NCBI GenBank assembly: GCA_964507195.1
Contig: CAZDPA010000223.1
Location: forward strand, 1-5,411
DNA: 5,411 nucleotides
Origin: Solimonas sp964507195
GTDB taxonomy: Bacteria; Pseudomonadota; Gammaproteobacteria; Nevskiales; Nevskiaceae
Reading direction: 5' to 3'
Each line of letters begins with the position of its first letter. Positions within the stretch are counted from its first letter, which is position 1. Position numbers and translations under genes: made by a program. The notes below the pieces were generated by a model. It was not told where the DNA came from. It ran no database searches and was given only the letters and a program-made list of their open reading frames with translations. Positions 5,288-5,411 of the stretch are shown piece after piece.

Positions 5288-5316
5288 AAAAGGGGCGCGA
5301 ATTCTATTCGCGCCCC
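5288..5316 (-). terminator. Hairpin with short U-tract downstream of tuf
   Basis: Bases 5306-5316 and 5292-5302 form a perfect 11-bp stem (GGGGCGCGAAT / ATTCGCGCCCC) around a three-base loop. On the minus strand it is followed by TTTT (5288-5291) and then GCTCC. This is the form of an intrinsic terminator for transcripts leaving tuf, which stops 36 nt upstream. The U-tract is short, so read-through into rpsJ is possible, and the hairpin could act as an attenuator rather than a full stop. It shares its DNA with the predicted rpsJ promoter. Confidence 0.65.
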
Positions 5317-5329
5317 GGATAAATGTAAA
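5294..5329 (-). promoter_or_regulatory. Probable sigma70 promoter of the S10 operon
   Basis: On the minus strand there is TTTACA (5324-5329; five of six matches to TTGACA), a spacer of exactly 17 nt, and TAGAAT (5301-5306; five of six matches to TATAAT). Expected transcription start is near 5294, in a CCCC run, giving a leader of roughly 38 nt before the rpsJ ATG. The segment between -10 and the start is TCGCGC, a GC-rich discriminator of the kind found at ppGpp/DksA-inhibited ribosomal promoters. The region upstream of -35 is moderately AT-rich. The -10 box and discriminator lie inside the hairpin at 5292-5316. This is a sequence match; the start site is predicted, not seen. Confidence 0.62.
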
Positions 5330-5352
5330 GCCCTAAGGCTTAACTTTGTTAC

Positions 5353-5411
5353 TTATGCTGCGAGAATCTTCGTAACGACGCCGGCACCGACGGTGCGGCC
5401 GCCCTCACGGA
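5353..5411 (-). CDS. tuf: Elongation factor Tu (3' end only)
   Basis: EF-Tu carries aminoacyl-tRNA to the ribosomal A site as a GTPase. Only the last 18 full codons and the stop are present, reading REGGRTVGAGVVTKILAA then TAA; the rest is beyond the right edge. The REGGRTVGAGVV stretch in domain 3 is diagnostic of bacterial EF-Tu. This copy is the last gene of the str group (rpsL-rpsG-fusA-tuf is the usual order, not visible here), placed next to the S10 operon as in many Proteobacteria. Gammaproteobacteria often have a second tuf elsewhere, which this window cannot show. Confidence 0.96.
   Translation of the reverse strand, partial: REGGRTVGAGVVTKILAA

Noticed and set aside
5328..5341. Small inverted repeat AAGCC / GGCTT with a four-base loop just after the tuf stop
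   Set aside because: Only 5 bp, with no U-tract behind it on the minus strand, and it overlaps the -35 box. Too weak to call a terminator next to the much stronger hairpin at 5292-5316.

Overview
The window is a stretch of the universal str-S10-spc ribosomal protein cluster, entirely on the minus strand. Reading in the direction of transcription (right to left) it holds the last codons of tuf (EF-Tu), a 96-nt intergenic control region, the complete S10 operon rpsJ-rplC-rplD-rplW-rplB-rpsS-rplV-rpsC-rplP-rpmC-rpsQ, and the first 80 codons of rplN, the first gene of the spc set. The gene order, the lengths and conserved motifs point to a Gammaproteobacterium. L2 and S19 features (for example QGNPHPVSPWG in L2 and VDHHIAKKVE in S19) are reminiscent of the Xanthomonadales side of the class, but that placement is from memory and only tentative. 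No mobile elements, CRISPR arrays or foreign genes are visible, and no stretch over 300 bases lacks a gene.

The eleven complete genes are packed tightly. Intergenic gaps are 9 to 30 nt, and three junctions overlap (rplD/rplW and rpmC/rpsQ share ATGA, rplP/rpmC share one base in TAATG). rpsQ to rplN is only 3 nt, so S10 and spc look like one transcription unit here, unlike E. coli. Most genes have a recognisable Shine-Dalgarno sequence.

The tuf-rpsJ intergenic region (5257-5352) is unusually compact. A perfect 11-bp GC-rich hairpin followed by TTTT looks like the tuf terminator. A near-consensus sigma70 promoter (TTTACA, 17 nt, TAGAAT) is superimposed on it, with the -10 box inside the hairpin. 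Just downstream is GCTCTTTAA, a nine-base match to the core of the rRNA antitermination element boxA, ending one base upstream of the Shine-Dalgarno of rpsJ. rpsJ encodes S10, which is also NusE, the protein that binds boxA together with NusB, so autoregulation is a concrete hypothesis.

Two of the ribosomal proteins look altered. L4 lacks four residues (the KPWR of the near-universal KPWRQKGTGRAR loop) at the tip that reaches the peptide exit tunnel. L3 ends early in APR because of a frame change, while the expected ending RPTVKA-stop is still readable out of frame just downstream. The two sites are about 213 nt apart. Whether they are real lineage features, selected mutations or sequence errors cannot be settled from one sequence.
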